A stretch of DNA of 64,000 nucleotides from Eledone cirrhosa (Eukaryota > Mollusca > Cephalopoda > Octopoda > Eledonidae). The stretch spans positions 170,883,833-170,947,832 of the forward strand of contig OZ024743.1 in assembly GCA_964016885.1 (NCBI GenBank), given 5' to 3'. The position numbers were made by a program, and so were the translations under genes. Every line of letters begins with the position of its first letter. The stretch's first letter is position 1. Positions 25,956 to 41,405 of the stretch are shown here, piece by piece. The notes under the pieces were generated by a model. The model was not told the DNA's origin, did not search any database, and was given only the letters and a program-made list of their open reading frames with translations.

Positions 25956-28900
25956 TATCAACACCACAGTCACAACTACTGTAAGACCACTGTATCAACA
26001 CCACAGCCACAACTACTGTAAGAACACTGTATCAACACCACAGCCACAACTACTGTAAGACCACTGTATCAAACCACAGCCACTACTACTGTAAGACCAC
26101 TGTATCAACTCCATAGTCACAACTACTGTAAGACCACTGTATCAACTCCATAATCACAAATACTGTAAGACCACTGTATCAACACCTTAGTCACAACTAC
26201 TGTAAGACCACTGTATCAACACCATAGTCACAACTACTGTAATTCCACTGTATCAACACCACAGTCACAACGTCTGTAAGACCACTGTATCAACACAATA
26301 GTCACAACAACTATAAGCCCACTGTATCAACACCATAGTCACAACTACTGTAAGACCAGTGTATCAACACCATAGTCACAACGTCTGTAATACCACTGTA
26401 TCAACACCATAGTCACAACTACTGTCAGACCACTGTATCAACACCACAGTCACAATTACTGTAAGACCACTGTATCAACACCACAGTCATAACTACTGTA
26501 AGACCACTTTATCCACACCATAGTCACAACTACTGTAAGACCACTTTATCCACACCATAGTCACAACTACTGTAAGACCACTGTATCAACACCATAGTCA
26601 CAACTACTGTAAGACCACTCTATCAACACCACAGTCACAACTACTGTAAGAGCAACTGTATCAACACCACAGTCACAACGTCTGTAAGACCACTGTATCA
26701 ACACAATAGTCACAACTAGTGTAAGCCTACTGTAGCAATACCATAGTCACAACTACTGTAAGACTACTGTATCAACACCATAGTCACAACGTCTGTAATA
26801 CCACTGTATCAACACCATAGTCACAACTACTGTAAGACCACTGTATCAACACCATAGTCACAACTACTGTAAGACCACTGTATCAACACATTAATCACAA
26901 CTACTGTAAGACCACTGTATCAACACCATAGTCACAACTACTGTAAGACCACTGTATCAACACATTAATCACAACTACTGTAAGACCACTGTATCAACAA
27001 CACAGCCACAACTAATGTAAACCACTGTATCAACACCATAGTTACAACTACTGTAAGACCACTGTATCAACACCACAGCCACAACTAATGTAAGACCAAT
27101 GTATCAACACTGTAGTCACAACTACTGTAAGACCACTGTATCAACACCACAGTCACAACTACAGTAAGACCACTGTATCAACACCATAGTCACAACTACT
27201 GTAAGACCACTGTATCAACACGATAGTCACAACTACTGTAAGACCACTGTATGAACACCATAGTCATAACTACCGTAAGACCATTGTATCAACACCATAA
27301 TCATAACTACTGTAAGCCCACTGTATCAACACCATAGTCATAACTACTGTAAGACCACTGTATCAACACTATAGTCACAACTACTGTAATACCATTGTAT
27401 CAACACCATAGTCACAACTACTGTAAGACCACTGTATGAACACCATAGTCATAACTACCGTAAGACCATTGTATCAACACCATAATCATAACTACTGTAA
27501 GCCCACTGTATCAACACCATATTCATAACTACTGTAAGACCACTGTATCAACACTATAGTCACAACTACTGTAATACCATTGTATCAACACCATAGTCAC
27601 AACTACTGTAAGACCACTGTATGAACACCATAGTCATAACTACCGTAAGACCATTGTATCAACACCATAATCATAACTACTGTAAGACCACTGTATCAAC
27701 ACCATATTCATAAAACCGCTGTATCAACACAGTAGTCACAACGTCTGTAAGACCACTGTATCAACACCACAGTCACAACGTCTGTAAGACCACTGTATCA
27801 ACACAATAGTCACAACGTTAGTAATACCACTGTATAAACACCATAGTCACAACCACTGTAAGACCACTGTATCAACACAATAGTCACAACTACTGTACGA
27901 CCACTGTATCAAAACCATAGTCACAACGTTAGTAATACCACTGTATAAACACCATAGTCACAACCACTGTAAGACCACTGTATCAACACAATAGTCACAA
28001 CTACTGTAAGACCACTGCATCAACACAATAGTCACAACTACTGTAAGACCACTGTATCAACACCACAGTCACAACTACTGTAAGACCACTGTATCAACAC
28101 GACAGTCACAACTACAGTAAGACCACTGTATCAACACAATAGTCACAACTACTGTAAGACCACTGTATCAACACCATAGTCACAACTACTGTAAGACCAC
28201 TGTATCAACACCATAGTCATAATCCACTGTATCAACACCATATTCACATCTACTGTAAGACCATTGTATCAACACCATAGTCATAAGTACTGTAAGACCA
28301 ATGTATCAACACCACAGTCACAAATACAGTAAGACCACTGTATCAACACCATAGTCACAACTACTGTAAGACCACTGTATGAACACCTTAGTCATAACTA
28401 CCGTAAGACCACTGTATCAAAACCATAGTCATAACTACTGTAAGACCACTGTATCAACACCATAATCACAACTACTGTAAGTCCACTGTATCAACACCAT
28501 AGTTAAAACTTCCGTAAGACCACTGTATCAACACCATAGTCATAAGATACTGTATCAACACCATAGTCACAACTACTGTAAAACCACTGTATCAACATCA
28601 TAGTCATAATTACTGTAAGACCACTGTATCAACACCATAGTCACAACTATTGTAAGACCCCTGTATCAACACCACAGCCACAACTACTGTTAGAACACTG
28701 TATCAACACCACAGCCACAACTACTGTAAGACCACTGTATCAACACCACAGTCAAAACCACTGTAAGACCACTGTATCAACACCACAGCCACAACTACTG
28801 TAAGAACACTGTATCGACACCACAGCCACAACTACTGTAAGACCACTGTATCAACACCACAGCCACAACTACTGTCAGACCACTGTATGAACACCATAGT

Positions 28901-30921
28901 CACAACTACTGTAAGACCACTGTATCAACACCATAGTCGCAACTACTGTAAGACCACTGTATCAACACCACAGTCAAAACTACTGTAAGACCACTGTATC
29001 AACACCACAGCCACAACTACTGTAAGACCACAGTATCAACACCACAGTCACAACGTCTGTAAGACCACTGTATCAACACAATAGTCACAACTACTATAAG
29101 CCCACTGTATCAACACCATATTCACAACTACTGTAAGACCACTGTATCAAGACCATAGTCACAACGTTAGTAATACCACTGTATAAACACCATAGTCACA
29201 ACCACTGTAAGAGCACTGTATCAACACCACAGTCACAACTACTGTAAGACCACTGTATCAACACCACAGTCACAACTACAGTAAGACCACTGTATCAACA
29301 CAATAGTCACAACTACTGTAAGACCACTGTATCAACACCATAGTCACAACTACTGTAAGACCACTGTATGAACACAATAGTCATAACTACCGTAAGACCA
29401 CTGTATCAACACCATAGTCATAACTACTGTAAGCCCACTGTATCAACACCATAGTCATAACTACTGTAAGACCACTGTATCAACACCATAGTCACAACTA
29501 CTGTAATACCACTGTATCAACACCATAGTCATAACTACCGTAAGATCACTGTATCAACACCATAGTCATAATCCACTGTATCAACACCATATTCACATCT
29601 ACTGTAAGACCATTGTATCAACACCATAGTCATAAGTACTGTAAGACCAATGTATCAACACCACAGTCACAACTACAGTAAGACCACTGTATCAACACCA
29701 TAGTCACAACTACTGTAAGACCACTGTATGAACACCATAGTCATAACTACCGTAAGACCACTGTATCAAAACCATAGTCATAACTACTGTAAGACCATTG
29801 TATCAACACCATAATCACAACTACTGTAAGTCCACTGTATCAACACCATAGTCATAACTTCCGTGAGACCACTGTATCAACACCATAGTCATAAGATACT
29901 GTATCAACACCATATTCACAACTACTGTAAGACCACTGTATCAACATCATAGTCATAATTACTGTAAGACCACTGTATCAACACCATAGTCACAACTATT
30001 GTAAGACCACTGTATCAACACCACAGCCACAACTACTGTAAGAACACTGTATCAACACCACAGCCACAACTACTGTAAGACCACTGTATCAACACCACAG
30101 CCACAACTACTGTAAGACCACTGTATCAACTCCATAATCACAACTACTGTAAGACCACTGTATCAACACCATAGTCATAACTATTGTAAGACCATTGTAT
30201 CAACACCATAGTCACAACTACTGTAAGACCACTGTATCAACACCATAGTCATAACTTCCGTAAGACCACTGTATCAACACCATATTCATAAGACAACTGT
30301 ATCAACACCATAGTCACAACTACTGTAAGACCACTGTATCAAAACCACAGTCACAACGACAGTAAGACCACTGTATCAACACCATAGTCACAACTACCGT
30401 AAGACTACTGCATCAAGACAACAGTCACAACGTCTGTAAGACCACGGAATCAACACCATAGATACAACTACTGTAGGACCACTGTATCAACACCACAATC
30501 ACAACTACTGTAAGCCCACTGTATCATCACCATATTCATAACTATTGTAAGAGCATTGTGTCAATACCATAGTCACAACTACTGTAAGACCACTGTATCA
30601 ACACCATAGTCATAACTTTCGTAAGACCACTGTATCAACACCATAGTCATAAGACCTCTGGATCAACACCATAGTCACAACTACTGTAAGACCACTGTAT
30701 CAACACCATAGTCATAACTACTGTAAGACCACTGTATCAACACCATAGTCACAACTATTGTAAGACCACGGTATCAACACCACAGTCACAACTACAGTAA
30801 GACCACTGTATCAACACCATAGTCACAACTACTGTAAGACCAATGTATCAACACCCTAGTCACAACTACTGTAAGACCACTGTATGAACACCATAGTCAT
30901 AACTACCGTAAGACCACTGTA
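25051..30921. repeat. 5,871-bp higher-order unit, copy A
   Basis: This unit of about 159 monomers is followed directly by a nearly perfect copy. Anchors at exactly 5,871 bp include TCAACACCAC (25,051 and 30,922), AGTCATAACT after GAACAACAT (25,931 and 31,802) and the CCCTAG monomer (30,850 and 36,721). I noticed a single substitution, C at 28,876 (CTGTCAGAC) against A at 34,747 (CTGTAAGAC). About 28.7-30.9 kb is in turn related to about 23.7-25.9 kb at 5,075 bp, falling to 4,964 bp (three monomers) near 29.2 kb. The start phase is arbitrary, as for any tandem unit. Confidence 0.9.
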
Positions 30922-33900
30922 TCAACACCACAGCCACAACTACTGTAAGAACACTGTATCAACACCACAGCCACAACTACTGTAAGACCACTGTATCAAC
31001 ACCACAGCCACAACTACTGTAAGACCACTGTATCAACTCCATAATCACAACTACTGTAAGACCACTGTATCAACACCATAGTCATAACTATTGTAAGACC
31101 ATTGTATCAACACCATAGTCACAACTACTGTAAGACCACTGTATCAACACCATAGTCATAACTTCCGTAAGACCACTGTACCAACACCATATTCATAAGA
31201 CAACTGTATCAACACCATAGTCACAACTACTGTAAGACCACTGTATCAAAACCACAGTCACAACGACAGTAAGACCACTGTATCAACACCATAGTCACAA
31301 CTACCGTAAAACTACTGCATCAAGACAACAGTCACAACGTCTGTAAGACCACGGAATCAACACCATAGACACAACTACTGTAAGACCACTGTATCAACAC
31401 CACAATCACAACTACTGTAAGCCCACTGTATCAACACCATATTCATAACTATTGTAAGAGCATTGTGTCAATACCATAGTCACAACTACTGTAAGACCAC
31501 TGTATCAACACCATAGTCATAACTTTCGTAAGACCACTGTATCAACACCATAGTCATAAGACCTCTGGATCAACACCATAGTCACAACTACTGTAAGACC
31601 ACTGTATCAACACCATAGTCATAACTACTGTAAGACCACTGTATCAACACCATAGTCACAACTATTGTAAGACCACGGTATCAACACCACAGTCACAACT
31701 ACAGTAAGACCACTGTATCAACACCATAGTCACAACTACTGTAAGACCAATGTATCAACACCCTAGTCACAACTACTGTAAGACCATTGTATGAACAACA
31801 TAGTCATAACTACCGTAAGACCACTGTATCAACACCACAGTCACAACTACTGTAAGACCACTGTATCAACACCACAGCCACAACTACTGTAAGAACACTG
31901 TATCAACACCACAGCCACAACTACTGTAAGACCACTGTATCAAACCACAGCCACTACTACTGTAAGACCACTGTATCAACTCCATAGTCACAACTACTGT
32001 AAGACCACTGTATCAACTCCATAATCACAAATACTGTAAGACCACTGTATCAACACCTTAGTCACAACTACTGTAAGACCACTGTATCAACACCATAGTC
32101 ACAACTACTGTAATTCCACTGTATCAACACCACAGTCACAACGTCTGTAAGACCACTGTATCAACACAATAGTCACAACAACTATAAGCCCACTGTATCA
32201 ACACCATAGTCACAACTACTGTAAGACCAGTGTATCAACACCATAGTCACAACGTCTGTAATACCACTGTATCAACACCATAGTCACAACTACTGTCAGA
32301 CCACTGTATCAACACCACAGTCACAATTACTGTAAGACCACTGTATCAACACCACAGTCATAACTACTGTAAGACCACTTTATCCACACCATAGTCACAA
32401 CTACTGTAAGACCACTTTATCCACACCATAGTCACAACTACTGTAAGACCACTGTATCAACACCATAGTCACAACTACTGTAAGACCACTCTATCAACAC
32501 CACAGTCACAACTACTGTAAGAGCAACTGTATCAACACCACAGTCACAACGTCTGTAAGACCACTGTATCAACACAATAGTCACAACTAGTGTAAGCCTA
32601 CTGTAGCAATACCATAGTCACAACTACTGTAAGACTACTGTATCAACACCATAGTCACAACGTCTGTAATACCACTGTATCAACACCATAGTCACAACTA
32701 CTGTAAGACCACTGTATCAACACCATAGTCACAACTACTGTAAGACCACTGTATCAACACATTAATCACAACTACTGTAAGACCACTGTATCAACACCAT
32801 AGTCACAACTACTGTAAGACCACTGTATCAACACATTAATCACAACTACTGTAAGACCACTGTATCAACAACACAGCCACAACTAATGTAAACCACTGTA
32901 TCAACACCATAGTTACAACTACTGTAAGACCACTGTATCAACACCACAGCCACAACTAATGTAAGACCAATGTATCAACACTGTAGTCACAACTACTGTA
33001 AGACCACTGTATCAACACCACAGTCACAACTACAGTAAGACCACTGTATCAACACCATAGTCACAACTACTGTAAGACCACTGTATCAACACGATAGTCA
33101 CAACTACTGTAAGACCACTGTATGAACACCATAGTCATAACTACCGTAAGACCATTGTATCAACACCATAATCATAACTACTGTAAGCCCACTGTATCAA
33201 CACCATAGTCATAACTACTGTAAGACCACTGTATCAACACTATAGTCACAACTACTGTAATACCATTGTATCAACACCATAGTCACAACTACTGTAAGAC
33301 CACTGTATGAACACCATAGTCATAACTACCGTAAGACCATTGTATCAACACCATAATCATAACTACTGTAAGCCCACTGTATCAACACCATATTCATAAC
33401 TACTGTAAGACCACTGTATCAACACTATAGTCACAACTACTGTAATACCATTGTATCAACACCATAGTCACAACTACTGTAAGACCACTGTATGAACACC
33501 ATAGTCATAACTACCGTAAGACCATTGTATCAACACCATAATCATAACTACTGTAAGACCACTGTATCAACACCATATTCATAAAACCGCTGTATCAACA
33601 CAGTAGTCACAACGTCTGTAAGACCACTGTATCAACACCACAGTCACAACGTCTGTAAGACCACTGTATCAACACAATAGTCACAACGTTAGTAATACCA
33701 CTGTATAAACACCATAGTCACAACCACTGTAAGACCACTGTATCAACACAATAGTCACAACTACTGTACGACCACTGTATCAAAACCATAGTCACAACGT
33801 TAGTAATACCACTGTATAAACACCATAGTCACAACCACTGTAAGACCACTGTATCAACACAATAGTCACAACTACTGTAAGACCACTGCATCAACACAAT

Positions 33901-36792
33901 AGTCACAACTACTGTAAGACCACTGTATCAACACCACAGTCACAACTACTGTAAGACCACTGTATCAACACGACAGTCACAACTACAGTAAGACCACTGT
34001 ATCAACACAATAGTCACAACTACTGTAAGACCACTGTATCAACACCATAGTCACAACTACTGTAAGACCACTGTATCAACACCATAGTCATAATCCACTG
34101 TATCAACACCATATTCACATCTACTGTAAGACCATTGTATCAACACCATAGTCATAAGTACTGTAAGACCAATGTATCAACACCACAGTCACAAATACAG
34201 TAAGACCACTGTATCAACACCATAGTCACAACTACTGTAAGACCACTGTATGAACACCTTAGTCATAACTACCGTAAGACCACTGTATCAAAACCATAGT
34301 CATAACTACTGTAAGACCACTGTATCAACACCATAATCACAACTACTGTAAGTCCACTGTATCAACACCATAGTTAAAACTTCCGTAAGACCACTGTATC
34401 AACACCATAGTCATAAGATACTGTATCAACACCATAGTCACAACTACTGTAAAACCACTGTATCAACATCATAGTCATAATTACTGTAAGACCACTGTAT
34501 CAACACCATAGTCACAACTATTGTAAGACCCCTGTATCAACACCACAGCCACAACTACTGTTAGAACACTGTATCAACACCACAGCCACAACTACTGTAA
34601 GACCACTGTATCAACACCACAGTCAAAACCACTGTAAGACCACTGTATCAACACCACAGCCACAACTACTGTAAGAACACTGTATCGACACCACAGCCAC
34701 AACTACTGTAAGACCACTGTATCAACACCACAGCCACAACTACTGTAAGACCACTGTATGAACACCATAGTCACAACTACTGTAAGACCACTGTATCAAC
34801 ACCATAGTCGCAACTACTGTAAGACCACTGTATCAACACCACAGTCAAAACTACTGTAAGACCACTGTATCAACACCACAGCCACAACTACTGTAAGACC
34901 ACAGTATCAACACCACAGTCACAACGTCTGTAAGACCACTGTATCAACACAATAGTCACAACTACTATAAGCCCACTGTATCAACACCATATTCACAACT
35001 ACTGTAAGACCACTGTATCAAGACCATAGTCACAACGTTAGTAATACCACTGTATAAACACCATAGTCACAACCACTGTAAGAGCACTGTATCAACACCA
35101 CAGTCACAACTACTGTAAGACCACTGTATCAACACCACAGTCACAACTACAGTAAGACCACTGTATCAACACAATAGTCACAACTACTGTAAGACCACTG
35201 TATCAACACCATAGTCACAACTACTGTAAGACCACTGTATGAACACAATAGTCATAACTACCGTAAGACCACTGTATCAACACCATAGTCATAACTACTG
35301 TAAGCCCACTGTATCAACACCATAGTCATAACTACTGTAAGACCACTGTATCAACACCATAGTCACAACTACTGTAATACCACTGTATCAACACCATAGT
35401 CATAACTACCGTAAGATCACTGTATCAACACCATAGTCATAATCCACTGTATCAACACCATATTCACATCTACTGTAAGACCATTGTATCAACACCATAG
35501 TCATAAGTACTGTAAGACCAATGTATCAACACCACAGTCACAACTACAGTAAGACCACTGTATCAACACCATAGTCACAACTACTGTAAGACCACTGTAT
35601 GAACACCATAGTCATAACTACCGTAAGACCACTGTATCAAAACCATAGTCATAACTACTGTAAGACCATTGTATCAACACCATAATCACAACTACTGTAA
35701 GTCCACTGTATCAACACCATAGTCATAACTTCCGTGAGACCACTGTATCAACACCATAGTCATAAGATACTGTATCAACACCATATTCACAACTACTGTA
35801 AGACCACTGTATCAACATCATAGTCATAATTACTGTAAGACCACTGTATCAACACCATAGTCACAACTATTGTAAGACCACTGTATCAACACCACAGCCA
35901 CAACTACTGTAAGAACACTGTATCAACACCACAGCCACAACTACTGTAAGACCACTGTATCAACACCACAGCCACAACTACTGTAAGACCACTGTATCAA
36001 CTCCATAATCACAACTACTGTAAGACCACTGTATCAACACCATAGTCATAACTATTGTAAGACCATTGTATCAACACCATAGTCACAACTACTGTAAGAC
36101 CACTGTATCAACACCATAGTCATAACTTCCGTAAGACCACTGTATCAACACCATATTCATAAGACAACTGTATCAACACCATAGTCACAACTACTGTAAG
36201 ACCACTGTATCAAAACCACAGTCACAACGACAGTAAGACCACTGTATCAACACCATAGTCACAACTACCGTAAGACTACTGCATCAAGACAACAGTCACA
36301 ACGTCTGTAAGACCACGGAATCAACACCATAGATACAACTACTGTAGGACCACTGTATCAACACCACAATCACAACTACTGTAAGCCCACTGTATCATCA
36401 CCATATTCATAACTATTGTAAGAGCATTGTGTCAATACCATAGTCACAACTACTGTAAGACCACTGTATCAACACCATAGTCATAACTTTCGTAAGACCA
36501 CTGTATCAACACCATAGTCATAAGACCTCTGGATCAACACCATAGTCACAACTACTGTAAGACCACTGTATCAACACCATAGTCATAACTACTGTAAGAC
36601 CACTGTATCAACACCATAGTCACAACTATTGTAAGACCACGGTATCAACACCACAGTCACAACTACAGTAAGACCACTGTATCAACACCATAGTCACAAC
36701 TACTGTAAGACCAATGTATCAACACCCTAGTCACAACTACTGTAAGACCACTGTATGAACACCATAGTCATAACTACCGTAAGACCACTGTA
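30922..36792. repeat. 5,871-bp higher-order unit, copy B
   Basis: This is the second, almost identical copy of the 5,871-bp unit. It preserves even rare changes of copy A such as GTAGCAATACC, GAACACCTTAG, CACATTAATC pairs, CACAAATACAG and CATAGATACAAC. Such identity over nearly 6 kb in a fast-changing satellite indicates a very recent duplication or recent gene conversion. An assembly artefact is the main alternative. Copy C begins within its last monomers, at about 36,775. Confidence 0.9.
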
Positions 36793-39735
36793 TCAACACC
36801 ACAGTCACAACTACTGTAAGACCACTGTATCAACACCACAGCCACAACTACTGTAAGAACACTGTATCAACACCACAGCCACAACTACTGTAAGACCACT
36901 GTATCAAACCTCAGCCACTACTACTGTAAGACCACTGTATCAACTCCATAGTCACAACTACTGTAAGACCACTGTATCAACTCCATAATCACAAATACTG
37001 TAAGACCACTGTATCAACACCTTAGTCACAACTACTGTAAGACCACTGTATCAACACCGTAGTCACAACTACTGTAATTCCACTGTATCAACACCACAGT
37101 CACAACGTCTGTAAGACCACTGTATCAACACAATAGTCACAACAACTATAAGCCCACTGTATCAACACCATAGTCACAACTACTGTAAGACCAGTGTATC
37201 AACACCATAGTCACAACGTCTGTAATACCACTGTATCAACACCATAGTCACAACTACTGTCAGACCACTGTATCAACACCACAGTCACAATTACTGTAAG
37301 ACCACTGTATCAACACCACAGTCATAACTACTGTAAGACCACTTTATCCACACCATAGTCACAACTACTGTAAGACCACTTTATCCACACCATAGTCACA
37401 ACTACTGTAAGACCACTGTATCAACACCATAGTCACAACTACTGTAAGACCACTCTATCAACACCACAGTCACAACTACTGTAAGAGCAACTGTATCAAC
37501 ACCACAGTCACAACGTCTGTAAGACCACTGTATCAACACAATAGTCACAACTAGTGTAAGCCTACTGTATCAATACCATAGTCACAACTACTGTAAGACT
37601 ACTGTATCAACACCATAGTCACAACGTCTGTAATACCACTGTATCAACACCATAGTCACAACTACTGTAAGACCACTGTATCAACACCATAGTCACAACT
37701 ACTGTAAGACCACTGTATCAACACATTAATCACAACTACTGTAAGACCACTGTATCAACACCATAGTCACAACTACTGTAAGACCACTGTATCAACACAT
37801 TAATCACAACTACTGTAAGACCACTGTATCAACACCACAGCCACAACTAATGTAAACCACTGTATCAACACCATAGTCACAACTACTGTAAGACCACTGT
37901 AACAACACCACAGCCACAACTAATGTAAGACCAATGTATCAACACTGTAGTCACAACTACTGTAAGACCACTGTATCAACACCACAGTCACAACTACAGT
38001 AAGACCACTGTATCAACACCATAGTCACAACTACTGTAAGACCACTGTATCAACACGATAGTCACAACTACTGTAAGACCACTGTATGAACACCATAGTC
38101 ATAACTACCGTAAGACCATTGTATCAACACCATAATCATAACTACTGTAAGCCCACTGTATCAACACCATAGTCATAACTACTGTAAGACCACTGTATCA
38201 ACATTATAGTCACAACTACTGTAATACCATTGTATCAACACCATAGTCACAACTACTGTAAGACCACTGTATGAACACCATAGTCATAACTACCGTAAGA
38301 CCATTGTATCAACACCATAATCATAACTACTGTAAGCCCACTGTATCAACACCATATTCATAACTACTGTAAGACCACTGTATCAACACTATAGTCACAA
38401 CTACTGTAATACCATTGTATCAACACCATACTCACAACTACTGTAAGACCACTGTATGAACACCATAGTCATAACTACCGTAAGACCATTGTATCAACAC
38501 CATAATCATAACTACTGTAAGACCACTGTATCAACACCATAGTCATAAAACCGCTGTATCAACACAGTAGTCACAACGTCTGTAAGACCACTGTATCAAC
38601 ACCACAGTCACAACGTCTGTAAGACCACTGTATCAACACAATAGTCACAACGTTAGTAATACCACTGTATAAACACCATAGTCACAACCACTGTAAGACC
38701 ACTGTATCAACACAATAGTCACAACTACTGTACGACCACTGTATCAACACCATAGTCACAACGTTAGTAATACCACTGTATAAACACCATAGTCACAACC
38801 ACTGTAAGACCACTGTATCAACACAATAGTCACAACTACTGTAAGACCACTGCATCAACACAATAGTCACAACTACTGTAAGACCACTGTATCAACACCA
38901 CAGTCACAACTACTGTAAGACCACTGTATCAACACCACAGTCACAACTACAGTAAGACCACTGTATCAACACAATAGTCACAACTACTGTAAGACCACTG
39001 TATGAACACAATAGTCATAACTACCGTAAGACCACTGTATCAACACCATAGTCATAACTACTGTAAGCCCACTGTATCAACACCATAGTCATAACTACTG
39101 TAAGACCACTGTATCAACACCATAGTCACAACTACTGTAATACCACTGTATCAACACCATAGTCATAACTACCGTAAGATCACTGTATCAACACCATAGT
39201 CATAATCCACTGTATCAACACCATATTCACATCTACTGTAAGACCATTGTATCAACACCATAGTCATAAGTACTGTAAGACCAATGTATCAACACCACAG
39301 TCACAAATACAGTAAGACCACTGTATCAACACCATAGTCACAACTACTGTAAGACCACTGTATGAACACCTTAGTCATAACTACCGTAAGACCACTGTAT
39401 CAAAACCATAGTCATAACTACTGTAAGACCACTGTATCAACACCATAATCACAACTACTGTAAGTCCACTGTATCAACACCATAGTCATAACTTCCGTAA
39501 GACCACTGTATCAACACCATAGTCATAAGATACTGTATCAACACCATAGTCACAACTACTGTAAAACCACTGTATCAACATCATAGTCATAATTACTCTA
39601 AGACCACTGTATCAACACCATAGTCACAACTATTGTAAGACCCCTGTATCAACACCACAGCCACAACTACTGTTAGAACACTGTATCAACACCACAGCCA
39701 CAACTACTGTAAGACCACTGTATCAACACCACAGT
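36775..39735. repeat. Diverged, internally rearranged copy C of the 5.9-kb unit
   Basis: From 36,775 the sequence follows copy B at 4,964 bp (36,775 pairs with 31,811), so it enters the unit about 0.89 kb after its start. It diverges more than A from B, with changes such as AAACCTCAGCC near 36,906, CACCGTAG near 37,057, ACATTATAG near 38,202 and GTAACAACACC near 37,900. At about 38,990 it jumps to sequence like 35,200. From 39,201 it follows B again at 5,112 bp (CATAATCC, 39,201 and 34,089; TCACAAATAC, 39,301 and 34,189), a shift of 148 bp or four monomers. The match ends near 39,735. Confidence 0.82.
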
Positions 39736-39764
39736 CACAACTACTGTAAGACCACTGTATCAAC

Positions 39765-41405
39765 TCCATAATCACAACTACTGTAAGACCACTGTATCAA
39801 CACCATAGTCATAACTATTGTAAGACCATTGTATCAACACCATAGTCACAACTACTGTAAGACCACTGTATCAACACCATAGTCATAACTTCCGTAAGAC
39901 CACTGTATCAACACCATATTCATAAGACCACTGTATCAACACCATAGTCACAACTACTGTAAGAGCACTGTATCAAAACCACAGTCACAACTACAGTAAG
40001 ACTACTGTATCAACACCATAGTCACAACTACCGTAAGACCACTGTATCAACACCATAGTCACAACTAATGTAAGACCACTGTATCAACACCATAGCCACA
40101 ACTACTGTAAGAACACTGTATCAACACCACAGTCACAACTACTGTAAGACCACTGTATCAACACCACAGTCGCAACTACTGTAAGACCAATGTATCAACA
40201 CCACAGTCACAACTACTGTAAGACCACTCTATCAACACCACAGCCACAACTACTGTAAGAACACTGTATCAACACCACAGCCACAACTACTGTAAGACCA
40301 CTGTATCAACACCACAGCCACAACTACTGTAAGACCACTGTATCAACACCATAATCACAACTACAGTAAGACCACTGTATCAACACAACAGTCACCACTA
40401 CTATAAGCCCACACTATCAGCACCATAATCACAACTACTGTAAGACCACTGTATCAACACCACAGTCACAATTACTGTAAGACCACTCTATCAACACCAC
40501 AGCCACAACTACTGTAAGAACACTGTATCAACACCACAGCCACAACTACTGTAAGACCACTGTATCAACACCGTAGTCACTACTACTGTAAGACCACTGT
40601 ATCAACACCACAGTCACAACGTCTGTAAGACCACTGTATCAACACAACAGTCACCACTACTATAAGCCCACAGTATCAGCACCATAGTCACAACTACTGT
40701 AAGACCCCTGTATCAACAACACAGTCACAACTACTGTAAGACCACTGTATCAACACAGCAGCCACAACTACTGTAAGACCACTGTATCAACACCACAGTC
40801 ATAACTACTCTAAGACCACTGTATCAACACCGCACCCACAACTACTGTAAACCACTGTATCAACACCATAATCACAACTACTGTAAGACCACGGTATCAA
40901 CACCGTTGTCACAACTACTGTAAGACTACTGCATCAAGACAACAGTCACAACGTCTGTAAGACCACGGAATCAACACCATAGACACAACTACAGTAGGAC
41001 CACCGTATCAACACCACAATCACAACTACTGTAAGCCCACTGTATCAACACCATAGTCATAACTATTGTAAGAGCATTGTGTCAATACCATAGTCACAAC
41101 TACTGTAAGACCACTGTATCAACACCATAGTCATAACTTTCGTAAGACCATTGTATCAACACCATAGTCATAAGACCACTGGATCAACACCATAGTCACA
41201 ACTACTGTAAGACCACTGTATCAACACCATAGTCATAACTACTGTAAGACCACTGTATCAACACCATAGTCACAACTATTGTAAGACCACGGTATCAACA
41301 CCACAGTCACAACTACAGTAAGACCACTGTATCAACACCATAGTCACAACTACTGTAAGACCAATGTATCAACACGCTAGTCACAACTACTGTAAGACCA
41401 CTGTA
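39765..41405. repeat. Transition block D1, paired with 42.4-43.7 kb
   Basis: This block corresponds to 42,391-43,700 with an offset that shrinks stepwise: 2,626 bp at CTCCATAATC (39,765 and 42,391), 2,553 bp at CGCAACTACT (40,171 and 42,724) and 2,294 bp at CACAGCAG (40,754 and 43,048) and TCATAACTTT (41,131 and 43,425). The steps are 73 bp, about two monomers, and 259 bp, seven monomers. It carries runs of CACAGCCAC monomers and the CACGGT/ACCGTT monomer near 40,889. Its order also resembles 29.9-30.8 kb, so it is a descendant of the 5.9-kb unit. Confidence 0.78.
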
